DNA of 64,000 nucleotides from Plutella xylostella. Lineage: Eukaryota > Arthropoda > Insecta > Lepidoptera > Plutellidae. The notes under the pieces are model-generated. The model saw nothing but the letters and a program-made list of their open reading frames with translations, did not search any database and was not told the DNA's origin. Location: assembly GCF_932276165.1 (NCBI RefSeq), contig NC_063986.1, positions 4,786,501 to 4,850,500 on the forward strand, given 5' to 3'. This document shows positions 50,353-61,227 of this stretch, in pieces (the stretch's first letter is position 1; each line of letters opens with the position of its first letter). A program made the translations under genes and the position numbers.

Positions 50353-50854
50353 GGGAGAGGCTCTGCGGTTATCATTTAGCTAATCTTTCATCTGTGAATC
50401 TTATGTCAAGTACCAATGTCATTTGGGAACCTAACTAAAAGCTATTTAGTGACCTATTTAGGTTTTTAATGATGTTTTTTAAATTAATTTGGATATGATT
50501 GAGTGTGTGTGTAAAAATTATGAGGCTAGGTGCTTGAGCAGATTACTGTCAATTTATAATGTATAAAGATCTCAATTCGCATAATTATAAATGTAAGATT
50601 AGTTATTAATTGATTTTAATGTATGTGCTTTAACGTTAAAATAGACATATTATTATAGGTATACTGTACCTCGATGTACTGACAAAGATTAATTGTACTT
50701 ATAGATTTAATTGATGATCAAATAAACAAATACACAAAAAATATGATTTTCATTCATACTCCTTCAATGCCTAAAATACTTGTAAACTATTCTTCCTAAA
50801 ATTAACGATTCGTCATGTTTATTCTATTTTATTCTCTGTGGGGGTGTAAGTATC
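50353..50854. other. Intergenic AT-rich sequence, nothing found
   Basis: No ORF, no repeat borders. AATAAACAAATACACAAAAA near 50719-50740 could be a LINE tail or a polyadenylation site. Confidence 0.5.
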
Positions 50855-51141
50855 AGACCTGGCTCTCTTGAGTGGAACCTTTGTGCATGTCCCCAAGGTC
50901 TAAACTGCCTTCCTAAGCTTGGACCATTTCCCACCACGCTGGTCCACTGTGGGTTGGTGGGTTCACATATCTAGATATGCAGGTTTCCTCACGATGTTTT
51001 CCTTCACCGTAAGAGCAATTTTAGGTATACATTGTACTTAAGTTAAAAGAACTCATTGGTACATGTCAGCGCCGGGATTCGAACAAGCAGCATCTCTTGC
51101 GTGAGAAGCGGGCGCGTACCCGACTGAGCTACCACCGCTTC
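50855..51141 (-). mobile_element. tRNA-derived SINE
   Basis: On the minus strand it starts with GGTGGTAGCTCAGTCGGGTA (A box), then a B box GTTCGAATCC-type word, then a body with CGGTGAAGGAAAACATCGTG and the CCAACCCACAGTGGACCAGC block typical of moth SINEs. The copy at 4935-5081 is a shorter relative. Confidence 0.85.
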
Positions 51142-51576
51142 ATTTGTCGTCAATAGTGTCTTTACTATTGAGCAGCATAGCGAATAGACACCATCCTAGT
51201 CTTCAACATCCGTCAAATTATAATACTTATTTAATGGCACTACCTCACACATTACCTCTCAGCAGTTTAAATCATATTATAGGCAGTAAGCCCATTTCAA
51301 TAATCCTTTCTGATATTCACTTACTAAGTTAACAAAATTCGTAACCAAGTTTTAATAATAGCATCTCTTACTAAGAGTAATTAATTCCTTCTCTATAAAT
51401 TAGTAAATTAATTTGATGATGATACAATTATTATGTGAACTGGTTTGAATAACTTTGTTGCAATTGCATTTTCTAAGTCTTCCTTTTCCACATATTAATT
51501 AGGTACATATTTTATTCCCGACAAAAAAGTAATCAAATTAATACAGTTACACTATATAGTTATATTATGTAGTCTG
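51142..51576. other. Intergenic sequence, nothing found
   Basis: AT-rich. A short open frame at 51144-51332 has no recognisable motif. Confidence 0.5.
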
Positions 51577-51749
51577 AGCCTATCTGAAACCTAGTTAAAC
51601 ATTGTGAGATATGGCGTTTCGACTTTCTCCGTGTTCGGCATCATAAGGGTCACAGTGACAGTTAAATAAAGTCCATTTTTCTCTCCACCTTTATTTGCAA
51701 GGTGCGGGTGCCTATATAAATAGAGTGAGTCGCCCGCGCGCCTCAGTTG
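51577..51749 (+). repeat. 173-bp arm with core promoter, left copy
   Basis: This 173-bp block recurs inverted at 56299-56471 with about one mismatch. Read on the + strand it holds TATATAAAT at 51713-51721 and an arthropod initiator TCAGT at 51743-51747, about 30 bp downstream, the normal spacing of a TATA/Inr promoter. Downstream a 40-bp leader runs to an ATG at 51786 with an open frame of only about 32 codons (MAQCSHGSRRL). An LTR or terminal repeat of a mobile element is the likely source; no polymerase or transposase is present between the arms. Confidence 0.75.
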
Positions 51750-52459
51750 TTGGTTTTTGATTTTTGAAGTGAACACTTCGGCAAAATGGCTCAATGTAGC
51801 CACGGTTCTCGTCGGCTTCGCTCCGACGGGGAAAAATATAATATTGAATTTGCGGAGTCCTCGCTGCCGGGAGCTGTAGCGTGATGCGGACCAGGCGGCG
51901 CGGGGCCTGCCGGCTGCTGCGCACGCAGCCATTGCTGAGGATTTCGCAACGAAGGTTTGAGTTGATAAGCCGTGAGTAAAATGCTATTATTTACTGCTTT
52001 TAAAAGCTCAGCCACTGGTCATAATGCTCCGGCGCTTGGGGTTTTTATCCCACGCAGTAGGGTCCGATTCAATAGTCGTGGTGATGATTGATCACATATT
52101 CCGGTCCTACTAGTGGCGCTTGAGCTAGATACTTACATTAATGACCGCTTTAAGTAAAGCATATGTTAATTTTATACAGGAAAAAAAATGATAAAAATAT
52201 ATTTTTCTACCCTCAATTTCTAATATTTTTAGAAAACTGTTGATAAAAACTTTGCTATTACAATAATGCACTTGATTATAGCTTATGTAAGGCTTTACAA
52301 ACAGGAGCTTTCCAGGACCGTCATAGGATTTTTTACAGGAAGCACGTGGCTCCGAGTTTCAGTATGTTGGGACATTGTGGCATGTGCGGCGAGTAATGTG
52401 ATCCGCCGTTACCTACCCGCTGAGGGTAGGCAGGCCGATTCGGTGAAATAAAAGTTTCG
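51750..52459. other. Sequence next to the left arm, no defined gene
   Basis: A GC-rich stretch to about 51970 follows the promoter arm and may be the truncated start of the element's gene. The rest is AT-rich. Open frames on the minus strand here reflect GC content. Confidence 0.4.
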
Positions 52460-52912
52460 TGTAACCTGCACCCGGCCCTGTGCTCCTGCGCTGGCCGCCG
52501 TCTCGTGGCACCTGCATCGCAGCGTACACCCGGCCCTGCGCTCCTGCCCTGACCACCGGTTCGTGCCACCTGCATCGCAGCATACACCCGGCCCTGTGCT
52601 CCTGCGCTGGCCGCCGTCTCGTCCCACCTGCATCGCAGCGTACACCCGGTCCTGGCCCTGGCCACCGGTTTGTGGTACCTGCATCGCTGCATAGACCCAG
52701 CCATGCACTCCTGCCCTGGCGGCTGTACACCCGGTCCTGGCCCTGGCCACCGTTTTGTGCCACCTGCATCGCAGCGTACACCCGGTCCTGGCCCTGGCCA
52801 CCGGTTTGTGCTACCTGCATCGCTGCATAGACCCAGCCATGTACTCCTGCCCTGGCGGCTGTGTTGTCCCACCTGCATCGCTGCGCACACCTGGCACTCC
52901 TGTTCTGGTTGC
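52460..52912. repeat. GC-rich minisatellite, about eight units of 52-59 bp
   Basis: The word CACCTGCATCG with following CAGCGTACACCCGG recurs at about 52508, 52567, 52625, 52677, 52760, 52812 and 52869. The unit variants carry GTCCTGGCCCTGGCCACCGG or GCTCCTGCGCTGGCCGCCG. The array is open on both strands in several frames (up to 224 codons on the minus strand), which is a product of the repeats, not evidence of a protein. Confidence 0.88.
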
Positions 52913-53439
52913 CAGATCCAAACGCCCCCTGTCTGGGAAGAGATTTTATGCTCAGCGGAACCGCCTGCACTATTGCTAGCACGGTCATCATCATCATCAG
53001 CCATCATTATGAGTGACTTATTTAGAAGGTATCGAGTAACGTGCGCTATTCATCAGTGATTTTGGCATATGCAGACGAACGTTTACTGCCAAGGTTGGTC
53101 ATGTTAGCCATACAAGGGCACACCAACGAAGCCTGAGTAACCACCTGCAGTCGCCGTAGCCGCATCGGCATGGATGACGACAAATCGGGTAACGTTTACC
53201 GCTTCTAAAAGTGTTATAGTACTTCAATTTGATGCCTCCGCTGAGGTAGGGTATTCTATTAAAGCAGCTTTCTTCTGAACTCCCCAAAGTGACCTGTAGA
53301 CTGCTCCTGGGGATAGTTGTGCAATCAATTTTTTATTTCGATGTCTCTGCTGAAGAAACTGTCTAATGCAGCTTTTGTTCTAAACTGCCTAAAGATCATT
53401 GGACTGCTCATGGGAATGGTGACGCACGGTAAGTACAGG
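52913..53439. other. Intergenic sequence, nothing found
   Basis: A run of CATCATCATC near 52985 is the only simple feature. No exon is visible. Confidence 0.5.
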
Positions 53440-53577
53440 AGCGTTACTCTATACTGATGACAAACGAACGAACGAGAGCTGTCGTGCAATCGGCACGTTT
53501 AATACATACAAACAGATAGAGCGGCTCGCGCCGCAGTGCACTAAAAGTTCGTTTTTCGTCATATAAAGTGACCCCCC
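53440..53577. mobile_element. GGGGTCAC-family MITE, copy c
   Basis: This copy is reversed relative to copy b: left GCGTTACTCTATACTGATGA, right TCGTCATATAAAGTGACCCC. Inner arms with ACAAACGAACGAACGAG and GTTCGTTTTTCGTC pair. Confidence 0.7.
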
Positions 53578-56213
53578 AGACACTATCTTAAGTGTCATGA
53601 CACATCGGCAGATTCCAGCTTTGAGTCTTTTCTTTTCTCGGCTGTGAGCAAAGTGAATCCCACCGGCGAGTGTTCAACCTAAAAGCACTGAGCTAATTCC
53701 TGATTTCGTGAAAGTCGCTGTTGCTATACCATACCGCTTCACAAGTTACCGAATTTATTATGATCCTACTGTCGGGTGATCATGATCGGAGTGTCATCGC
53801 GGTTTCTGAGTGGCACCATATTAGCTGTCTTCCTTATGTTCCAGTGGATTGTGAGTGTGTATAATCCGAGCTCTTTGTTGAAAAATGCGTGAACCTCCTA
53901 CGCAGCAGCTGTCTACTAGTTGTGTCTCGAATAAATCGAGTAACGGTGCTCTTGCACAAGACGACTACCTTTTGGTAAAATTGTAACTTCCACTATTCTG
54001 GGAACATGCATATACCTACTGTGTACTGTGTATCACATCACGTGTAGCCGCGGCCCTACTCAATGTACGGGGCTAGATAATAAACAATGGCAGTCGTCAT
54101 TAAATTTCTATGAATTTCGAAGGTCATCATTTGGAGCACAATCCAAAGGGTGAAAGTACCTATTCATGCCTAGACGGCTTCTCTAATGAAAATGTATTTT
54201 TAATTCAATTCTGGCGCAAACGTTTCATAACTATTTTTCAACACTGTATCTGCTGAAACTACTTAGACTGACTGGTTAAGATGCAGACGTGCCGTTTTCA
54301 CAATTCCATTCTGAGTAATCCTCAACTGTTTTATGGATCTTTCAGTTAGTTACGTAACTAGTTACCAAGTAAAAAATTACTTGTGTCATGCTCGTACTCG
54401 CATCACATTTAGGAGCTCTCTGGCCTCTAGCTGAAGGCTAGAACTGGTATATATATATACTAAGCTAGTACAGAGTTATAACCGGGCAGCGGTGACGTGG
54501 TAGCTGCTTGATTTATTAGAGTTTGCGGAAAACTTTCTAAATAAGTAATAATTATTAGTCATAATATTAACTCTTCGCAGTTCTTTCAGAATGCAATACC
54601 AGGTCGCTGAAGTAGGTAACCTTCCTTAGCTGGACAACAACAAGCCTTTTTGTTTTAAAGAAGGTCACAGTTATTCGCCGTTCCACTGTCATATCGATGT
54701 CCAAGGACTTTTTCTTGGGTATAGCTAACTACCTAAGTTTACCTATAGATAGCCGCAAGCTATCTGCTGTTGGCGAACTGTCAGTTCTGATTGATAAGTC
54801 CGGCTCGAGGTGGCTCGTCCAACTGTCCATGTTCCCGCCACCATGATTGTTGCTTCCACAGATTAGAGAGTCTATGTTGGCTATCGTTGCATCAGGTCTG
54901 ATCAGGTACAACTAACATCTTTACGTACCATCTTTATTTAATCGAGCTATTTTATTTTGTTTTATCCAGGTTGACTTAATGGTTTCAAAATCGAACCTAC
55001 AACAATGTAAGTAGGTACCTACCTACGTACCTTTGAAGTTGCAACAAGGCGAAGCCTTAAGGTTTTGGCCGAGACCTGCCCTTAGTGTTGACAAACATAC
55101 CTAAAGGTGACCTTGTTAATGTTTTTCATATGAAGTACTGAACATTTTACTTATCCTGGTGGCATGACTGATCATTTACTTACCCAGTTAAGACATGTTA
55201 GCCGGATTTCATTTATCAACTATTATAATTGCTATTGTTGTGTTAATCAATCTTTATTAATTGATGTCATCTACCAAGGAATGCTGCCAGAGCTCATAAT
55301 ATTCACACATGATGATACAGAATGATAGTAGCCCACAAAATCAGTGCAAAGGCTTATAAAATAACTTTCCTTCCTAGTAGGACTGCACAGGAACTCGTTA
55401 ACCGCCGAGTTAGTTACAATACAAAATTAGACTGTGTGTTACGAGTACTTGTCAATATAGAATATGAATATAGTAACCTGCATCATGTTTTGAAAAACTG
55501 AATACTTAGTTATCCGCCAGTGTCACAGCCTTCATCTAATCTTTTCCAGAGCTGATGAGGCTGAGATATTTAGTAAAATTATCTTCCCTTCAAGCACCAC
55601 TCCTCGTTCCAAGGACTAGATGCCGCGCCAGGTGTTGCAGGCCGTGTCCTCGTACAGGGCTGACTGAGCAGGTCCTCGAGGCTCCAGGGTCGCCTGCTGC
55701 ATTTCTGAGGTCAGTCCAGAATTACATACCCTAGTCAGCATGTGCTGACCTGAGCCCCAGCGGCCTGGATCGATATTCTACATTTTACAGCTTTTAAATA
55801 TTGTTGCAAAGTATTTCACTGGTTCCATCCATTCGGCTAGTGTATGTTAAAAATATTGCCTTGACAATAACAAGATTTTGATCAATAATTACTAATAAGT
55901 ATTGCTTTCGAAGAGGCACTGTGTGTATCCATATGTATAAATACCTACCTATATGTATAGGTACATACCTTCCATAACTTTCTGACAAGTCAGGAATAAT
56001 AAGGAAGTACTTAAGTCTTATGTATACTTATACCTTTCTTTTTAGTATATCTATTACCTAGAAATCTATGCATTATAAATTTATAGATTCAAATATTTAT
56101 CTACTGATATACTCATCAGTAGCTTATGGGTCACAGTTGGTTTTCTCTCCACCATGCGATAATAAACACATCTCACAATGTTTAACTAGGTTTCAGATAG
56201 GCTCAGACTACAT
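53578..56213. other. Intergenic sequence, no gene seen
   Basis: 2.6 kb without an exon or defined repeat. The block at 56167-56213 repeats the outer part of the 173-bp arm (CTCACAATGTTTAACTAGGT, then CAGATAGGCTCAGACTACAT). Confidence 0.5.
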
Positions 56214-56516
56214 AATAGACGCATTTTTCCTGAAATAAAAATGACATATTATGTATCTAGCCTATCTGAAACCTAGTCATTTCTGCATGGTGATATTACA
56301 ACTGAGGCGCGCGGGCGACTCACTCTATTTATATAGGCACCAGCACCTTGCAAATAAAGGTGGAGAGAAAAATGGACTTTATTTAACTGTCACTGTGACC
56401 CTTATGATGCCGAACACGGAGAAAGTCGAAACGCCATATCTCACAATGTTTAACTAGGTTTCAGATAGGCTAGATACATAATATGTCATTTTTATTTCAG
56501 GAAAAATGCGTCTATT
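56214..56516. repeat. Inverted-repeat unit with 64-bp arms around the right 173-bp copy
   Basis: The arm 56214-56277 (starting AATAGACGCATTTTTCCTGA) is the exact reverse complement of the arm ending at 56516. Between them lies the right copy of the promoter-bearing block (56299-56471, overlapping the right arm) with its TATA word reversed at about 56327-56335. The whole can fold back on itself, as foldback or MITE-like elements do. Confidence 0.8.
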
Positions 56517-58129
56517 ATTATCTATTATGACTTATATAGCAGATATCAAAAATAAATTTAACAATACTAGTCGTATAGTAACATTAGCCGTACAATATTA
56601 CCTAAGTATATACTTTGTTTCATTCTTACGTTTGTTTGTTTGTTCTCAGACTTTCATACCTAAATATTGCATATCAACTGACTAGATATTAAATAGCGAA
56701 CTAGGGAATAGTACTTCGGCATATATTTCATAGTTAATTACGCCACACCCTGAGTAAGTATTATATACCTATTTAATAATTATGGTTTTCATGTATTCGT
56801 ATCAAGGATAGTGACATTGTTTCAACACTCTGTATTATATTAAGTTATCTATTCAATTAAATTACGAGCAGGTACGTAAGTATTCACACTTCAACTGTTC
56901 TAAAGATTCACTCAGTAAGAGGGGTACATTTCTATGGGTTTATTAGAATAGTTATACGAAGTGAATAACTTTCACAAAGTGTTACTATTATTATGTATCT
57001 GATACATTTTATGGCAAAGTTACGCCGCAGTTGTATTGAATATGACCATTCCTGAAATAACTTATATTTCACAATGTCTAAAAGGAAGAGCTATTTGTAT
57101 GCTTGTAAACGGTAAACATGGAAATTTCAAACTACATAAGTAAATAAAATATTATTATGAACAGGATCTTATTTTTATAAGCGACATCACCATTTTTTAT
57201 AGGAACACACTTATATTTACTCTAACGAAACACTATTTTCTCAACTCAAGTCACTTCCGGCGTGATGATTGCTCAAAGATATTTATTCTATCATAAACAA
57301 ACTTACTAGGTATGTAAATTCAGGGAAATGACAAGTACTTAGTTCAATTCTCTTTTATTGTCGCTTTGAGACAAAGCCAATATTTCTCTAGTGTGTTCAC
57401 GCCTTTTTGAACAGTTTATCGTTTAATTTATTTTTTGCGCAAACAATGTTTTTGTACACAAACCAATAACGATTAATTTATGTACAAACGTATGATTCAT
57501 ATTAGAATCGATTGAGGGGGATCGTATTAAATTGAGTGAGTGGAGGCGGTTTGTCAAATACACAGACAGCATTTATTTTATTGATAAAAGCTAGACCGTT
57601 TAGATATAAGTAAATCAATTTAATACTGTCATTAGGTGTTGGAAGAAGAAAAGCTGATCAATTCAAAACAATACGACTAAATACACGTTTATTATACTTA
57701 TATTTGACAACGAACTACTTATACATATAGGCGTTGTATTTTAAGGTAAGTAGGTAGGTATTTTAGTAAAGTACAACTGATTCAAAACATGCACGAACCA
57801 TTCATAATTTTCTAACAATCTCAATCGCTAAAATATTAAATATCAAAGTGCCTAAGTAGTCCTTCCTATTATTTTGAACTTCCACAACTTTCGCTAGGAA
57901 TTGCATGCATCCGTGCTTAGTTTCGGAATCCGTTCTCCACTATGCTATGCTTTTAGGTACCTACTGCATCTAGGTAAGCTCGTGTAGTCTCAGTCTTTAT
58001 TGTCATCACGATCTGACTGATCTAGTAATATTCTCATCAATAGAAATACTATTCTTCATTGGAAATATCTTACCTATCTAACTTGTAATTTTGTACAATG
58101 TATTTTACGGTAGCATACTTTACCAATCC
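56517..58129. other. Intergenic AT-rich sequence, nothing found
   Basis: No ORF, exon or repeat border that I can support. Confidence 0.5.
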
Positions 58130-58213
58130 AGCTTAGTCCAGGGTACTGAATAGATACTAACTATTATTGTTAAAACGTGAATGTAGTATCTATTCAGTAC
58201 CCTGGACTAAGCT
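58130..58213. repeat. Perfect 30-bp hairpin with 24-nt loop
   Basis: 58130-58159 (AGCTTAGTCCAGGGTACTGA...) pairs without mismatch with 58184-58213. The size is that of a microRNA precursor, but a perfect stem is more typical of a young hairpin MITE or other foldback unit. No coding sequence. Confidence 0.8.
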
Positions 58214-58486
58214 GAAGCGAGGCCAAAAATACAGCCGAAGATAGGCGGAAGTAGCGGATGTTAGGGCACCTCTGGGGAGCCATAGGACTACAAAACATTC
58301 AGTTAATTCTTCAAAATTGGCGCTATCGTCACTGGAACATTTTCATAACTTGTGAGTGTATACTATGTATATTCACATTGTGTCAGGTTCGAGTCAACTG
58401 ACAACGAGAGACGAGACGGTACTTTTATTGGAATGTGAGACTGCCAGGTCGATCGTCCATATCTAACCCCTTAATTCATCGTGATC
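58214..58486. other. Intergenic sequence, nothing found
   Basis: Short spacer without visible features. Confidence 0.5.
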
Positions 58487-58640
58487 AAAACTAGTCTGTA
58501 ATCGTCCACTGCTGGACATAGAAAAAGCGCTACAACGCTCTGTCCTCAGCCTTCCTCATCCAAGCATTATCGGCTATCTGCCTATGGTCGCCGGTCCACC
58601 GGAGGGTGTTCCACGCTACGCTTGCTTGTTCATGGCTCCT
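58487..58640 (+). repeat. RTE-like LINE 3' fragment, diverged
   Basis: TCGTCCACTGCTGGACATAG, then CTACAACGCTCTGTCCTCAG and GGTCGCCGGTCCACCGGAGG are words of a common moth repeat related to the 11995-12150 copy. Confidence 0.55.
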
Positions 58641-59381
58641 CTGATTATACATTCACATTCACGCCTAAGCAGATTTATAAACTAGCTATCTAGTCTATGT
58701 TTGCGAGAATCATGTTTCAATGATAGGTGGCGTTTTTCAGTAAACTTAAATTATGAGAGAGGGGGTCATATATCTGTGTACCAAACTGAACACACGTACA
58801 TCTATCGCATAATTATGTGTTTTTATCTTCCACCGACCTAATTATTAATTGTATTGAGAGGTTTTATGTAAAAGGGAAACAATAAAATAAACAAATGGTT
58901 TTAGATGTTGGTTTTCAAGAATGCTCTGTATTTATAACATTACAATTGATAATGAACCTTATGTGCATAATTACATAGGTTACACTGGGATTCTATTAGT
59001 GACACATAACCGTAGATAGAAATAACTTGAAGAGATATAAAAATGCGATATAAGTTATATCTACAACATCATAATTATAATTATCTACAGGGTTTCAACA
59101 ACTATCTAAAGAAAACTCTAGGTTTTAAGTAAGTACTTGTTTTTATGGAGTTATATCGTATCAAAGTGGACAACTATTCAAGTATTCTCATGCATATAAT
59201 TTACAGTTTTGGCGGTAATTTGAAAAGAAATAGGTGACAACGATACTAATAATCGGATATGTAATATTTTATGCTAAGTAGATTTATTTTTTTAAACGTA
59301 TTGAGTTCGGTATGTATCGTATATCTATGGCTTCCGTTCAAAAACATCGGGTGTAGATGGTACTCTGCTGGGTCTTGCACC
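58641..59381. other. Intergenic or 3' UTR of a minus-strand gene, unassigned
   Basis: No clear repeat. If the 59382-59426 exon is real, part of this would be its 3' UTR. Confidence 0.4.
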
Positions 59382-59426
59382 TCATCTCCGTTGCCCGTAA
59401 GTGAACCAAGATGGAAGGTCCGGCTT
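59382..59426 (-). CDS. Candidate terminal exon of an unidentified minus-strand gene
   Basis: On the minus strand an acceptor CTTTATTTTATTTTTCAG (pyrimidine-rich) precedes AAGCCGGACC. Read in the phase left by the 61179-61227 exon it gives KPDLPSWFTYGQRR and a TGA at 59382-59384. The other two frames are also open for a while, so the reading is not certain. The end YGQRR echoes FGKRS at the start of the upstream exon, which suggests a repeated motif protein. I do not recognise the gene. Confidence 0.35.
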   Translation of the reverse strand, partial: KPDLPSWFTYGQRR

Positions 59427-59548
59427 CTGAAAAATAAAATAACTTTATGTTACTCTGGCCAAATCTAAATACTTTCCCACACGCATTAAGGGTTTTATCC
59501 GTGGAAATTCAAGATAGAAAGTGATTATTGCTTTTGCGTGGAAACCTG

Positions 59549-59665
59549 GAGGGTTGCTCTCTAAATCGATAAACGAACGATAATTGTCATGCTTAATACA
59601 AAGAGACAGAGACGCGGTTAGTGCAGCGCTCCGAAGCATCTGAAAAACAAAACTACAAGGCTAAT
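59549..59665. mobile_element. GGGGTCAC-family MITE, decayed copy d
   Basis: GGGTTGCTCTCTAAATCGAT, AAACGAACGATAATTGTCAT and GTTAGTGCAGCGCTCCGAAG align with copies a-c, but the right end has lost the GACCCC word. Confidence 0.5.
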
Positions 59666-60802
59666 CATACTGCGTTACAATTCTTGCGTAGATTTAGAGA
59701 GCCCTATATTTCTAATTTATTAGCAGTAACTATGCCTACTAGGATCGAAGCCTGGAAATGATGTTCCTAGTGGACCCTCACTGCAGTCCAAGTCAATTTA
59801 TTATCTTACAAGATCGGTAGTTCCTTAAATTACGGGGGTAAGGTTACTGGGGAACAGTAGTTCTCCCGAAAATTTGAAATTTATTGTATTAGCATGCTAT
59901 AATAAATAGGTATGGTAAATTTTGAAAGCGCATGTGATGTATGGTTGATAAACATGATAATTAATACTGAACTAGGTACTTGTTTTGGCATTTAGTGGCA
60001 TGGGATTCAATGAAAATTATACTAACATAAATTCCACGAGTAGGTATCTAAAATGTAGGGTTCAGAAGAGTTCTTTGACACTTCTAATAACAAGTTTAGC
60101 GAACTGCGAACTGTGTTGACTCAAAACAGATAGCAATGAGTAGGTAGATATTTTACCCGAACCATTTTTTCAACCGAAAAATCTCAATTAATTATTTCTT
60201 TATTTTAATCTAAATAACAAATAATGTTTTTAAGACTCCTACACAAAAGTCTCCTATTATTCCTATTAATAAAATTAAGCACCTTCTTTTATCAAACCAG
60301 CCTAACGACTTAACATACGAGTAAAATTTCATAATAATTTAAAATAATATTATTGATATAACCACTACTGTAGCATTCCTAGTGGATTAAAAAACTTCTT
60401 ACTAAGTATTGACAAATTCTCATAAAAGGATTACCTACTGAGTTTTTTCATAACTTGTACTAATTATTCACTTTAATATCTAAGCAAATCATATCTGCAG
60501 ATCATCCATTTAATAAATTATTATGCGTATCGATGTCTTGCGGTTAAGTTCTATTGAAATGAAAACCTCAGGCTATATTGAGTCATAAAATATTCTATTC
60601 ACTTTCATATTGTGGATTTCCATCACGTTATGATACCGATCTAGCCAGAATCATAAACTGTTAAATTGAATTGACAACTTTGTCATTGTGAACTAATAAT
60701 TGTTAGCCCGGTAGGAAAAAGAAAGAGTTTGTTCACATGAGGCGTTTTCAAAACGTTTTTGTGTGCTCGCTCTATGGTTGCCAGAAAAACCATATTGTAA
60801 TT
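59666..60802. other. AT-rich sequence, possible intron of the minus-strand gene
   Basis: Nothing recognisable. Confidence 0.45.
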
Positions 60803-60845
60803 AATAGTGGTTGACTCAGTTGGATTTATTGAGTCAACCACTATT
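60803..60845. repeat. 16-bp perfect hairpin
   Basis: AATAGTGGTTGACTCA (60803-60818) pairs exactly with 60830-60845 around an 11-nt loop. A degenerate third ACTCAGTTGGATT word follows at about 60858. Possibly a remnant of a small foldback repeat. Confidence 0.7.
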
Positions 60846-61023
60846 GAGATTTGGACTACTCAGTTGGATTGAATTTATTAGGACAGTCAGGGAGCGGTGA
60901 GTGAATATAATTGTAGAAAATATGTACATTATCGTAATGTCGTACACTTCATAAGTAGCTATACACTTTTGTACCTTAATTATTGTCAAACGTGCACTAT
61001 TTAATTCATTCATTAGTTATTGT

Positions 61024-61121
61024 CCACCAACCCGCACTAGGCCAGCGTGGTGGACTAGGCCTAAAACCCATCCTTCATTGGAAGGAGACCTGTGCCCCAG
61101 CAGCAGCAGTGGGGACGTGAT
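61024..61121 (+). repeat. RTE-like LINE 3' terminal fragment
   Basis: CCACCAACCCGCACTAGGCC, GGTGGACTAGGCCTAAAACC and GTGCCCCAGCAGCAGCAGTG; the AGC triplet is expanded relative to the 17596 copy. No coding capacity. Confidence 0.7.
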
Positions 61122-61178
61122 GAATAGTTATTATTGCTTCCATGTCCATAAGTTAAAAAAAACAGCATGTGAACTTAC

Positions 61179-61227
61179 CTCAACATCCTTGGCCCAGTTT
61201 GTGAAAGCATCAGATCGTTTCCCGAAC
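61179..61227 (-). CDS. Candidate 49-nt internal exon of an unidentified minus-strand gene
   Basis: On the minus strand TTTTTTATATTGTTCTCAG precedes the exon and GAG|GTAAGT follows it, both near-consensus sites. In the phase 1-in, 0-out reading it codes FGKRSDAFTNWAKDVE. This frame is stop-free and protein-like, with GC-richer codons than the AT-rich flanks. It fits directly onto the candidate terminal exon at 59382-59426. I do not recognise the gene, and no upstream exon was found between here and the window end. Confidence 0.45.

Noticed and set aside
52333..53059. Overlapping ORFs of 116-224 codons on both strands
   Set aside because: They translate the minisatellite 52460-52912 in all frames; the repeats explain the openness and the products have only reiterated low-complexity words.
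51577..56516. An endogenous virus with inverted terminal repeats
   Set aside because: Inverted ends and a TATA/Inr promoter are present, but no viral replication or capsid reading frame lies between them, so the claim cannot be supported.
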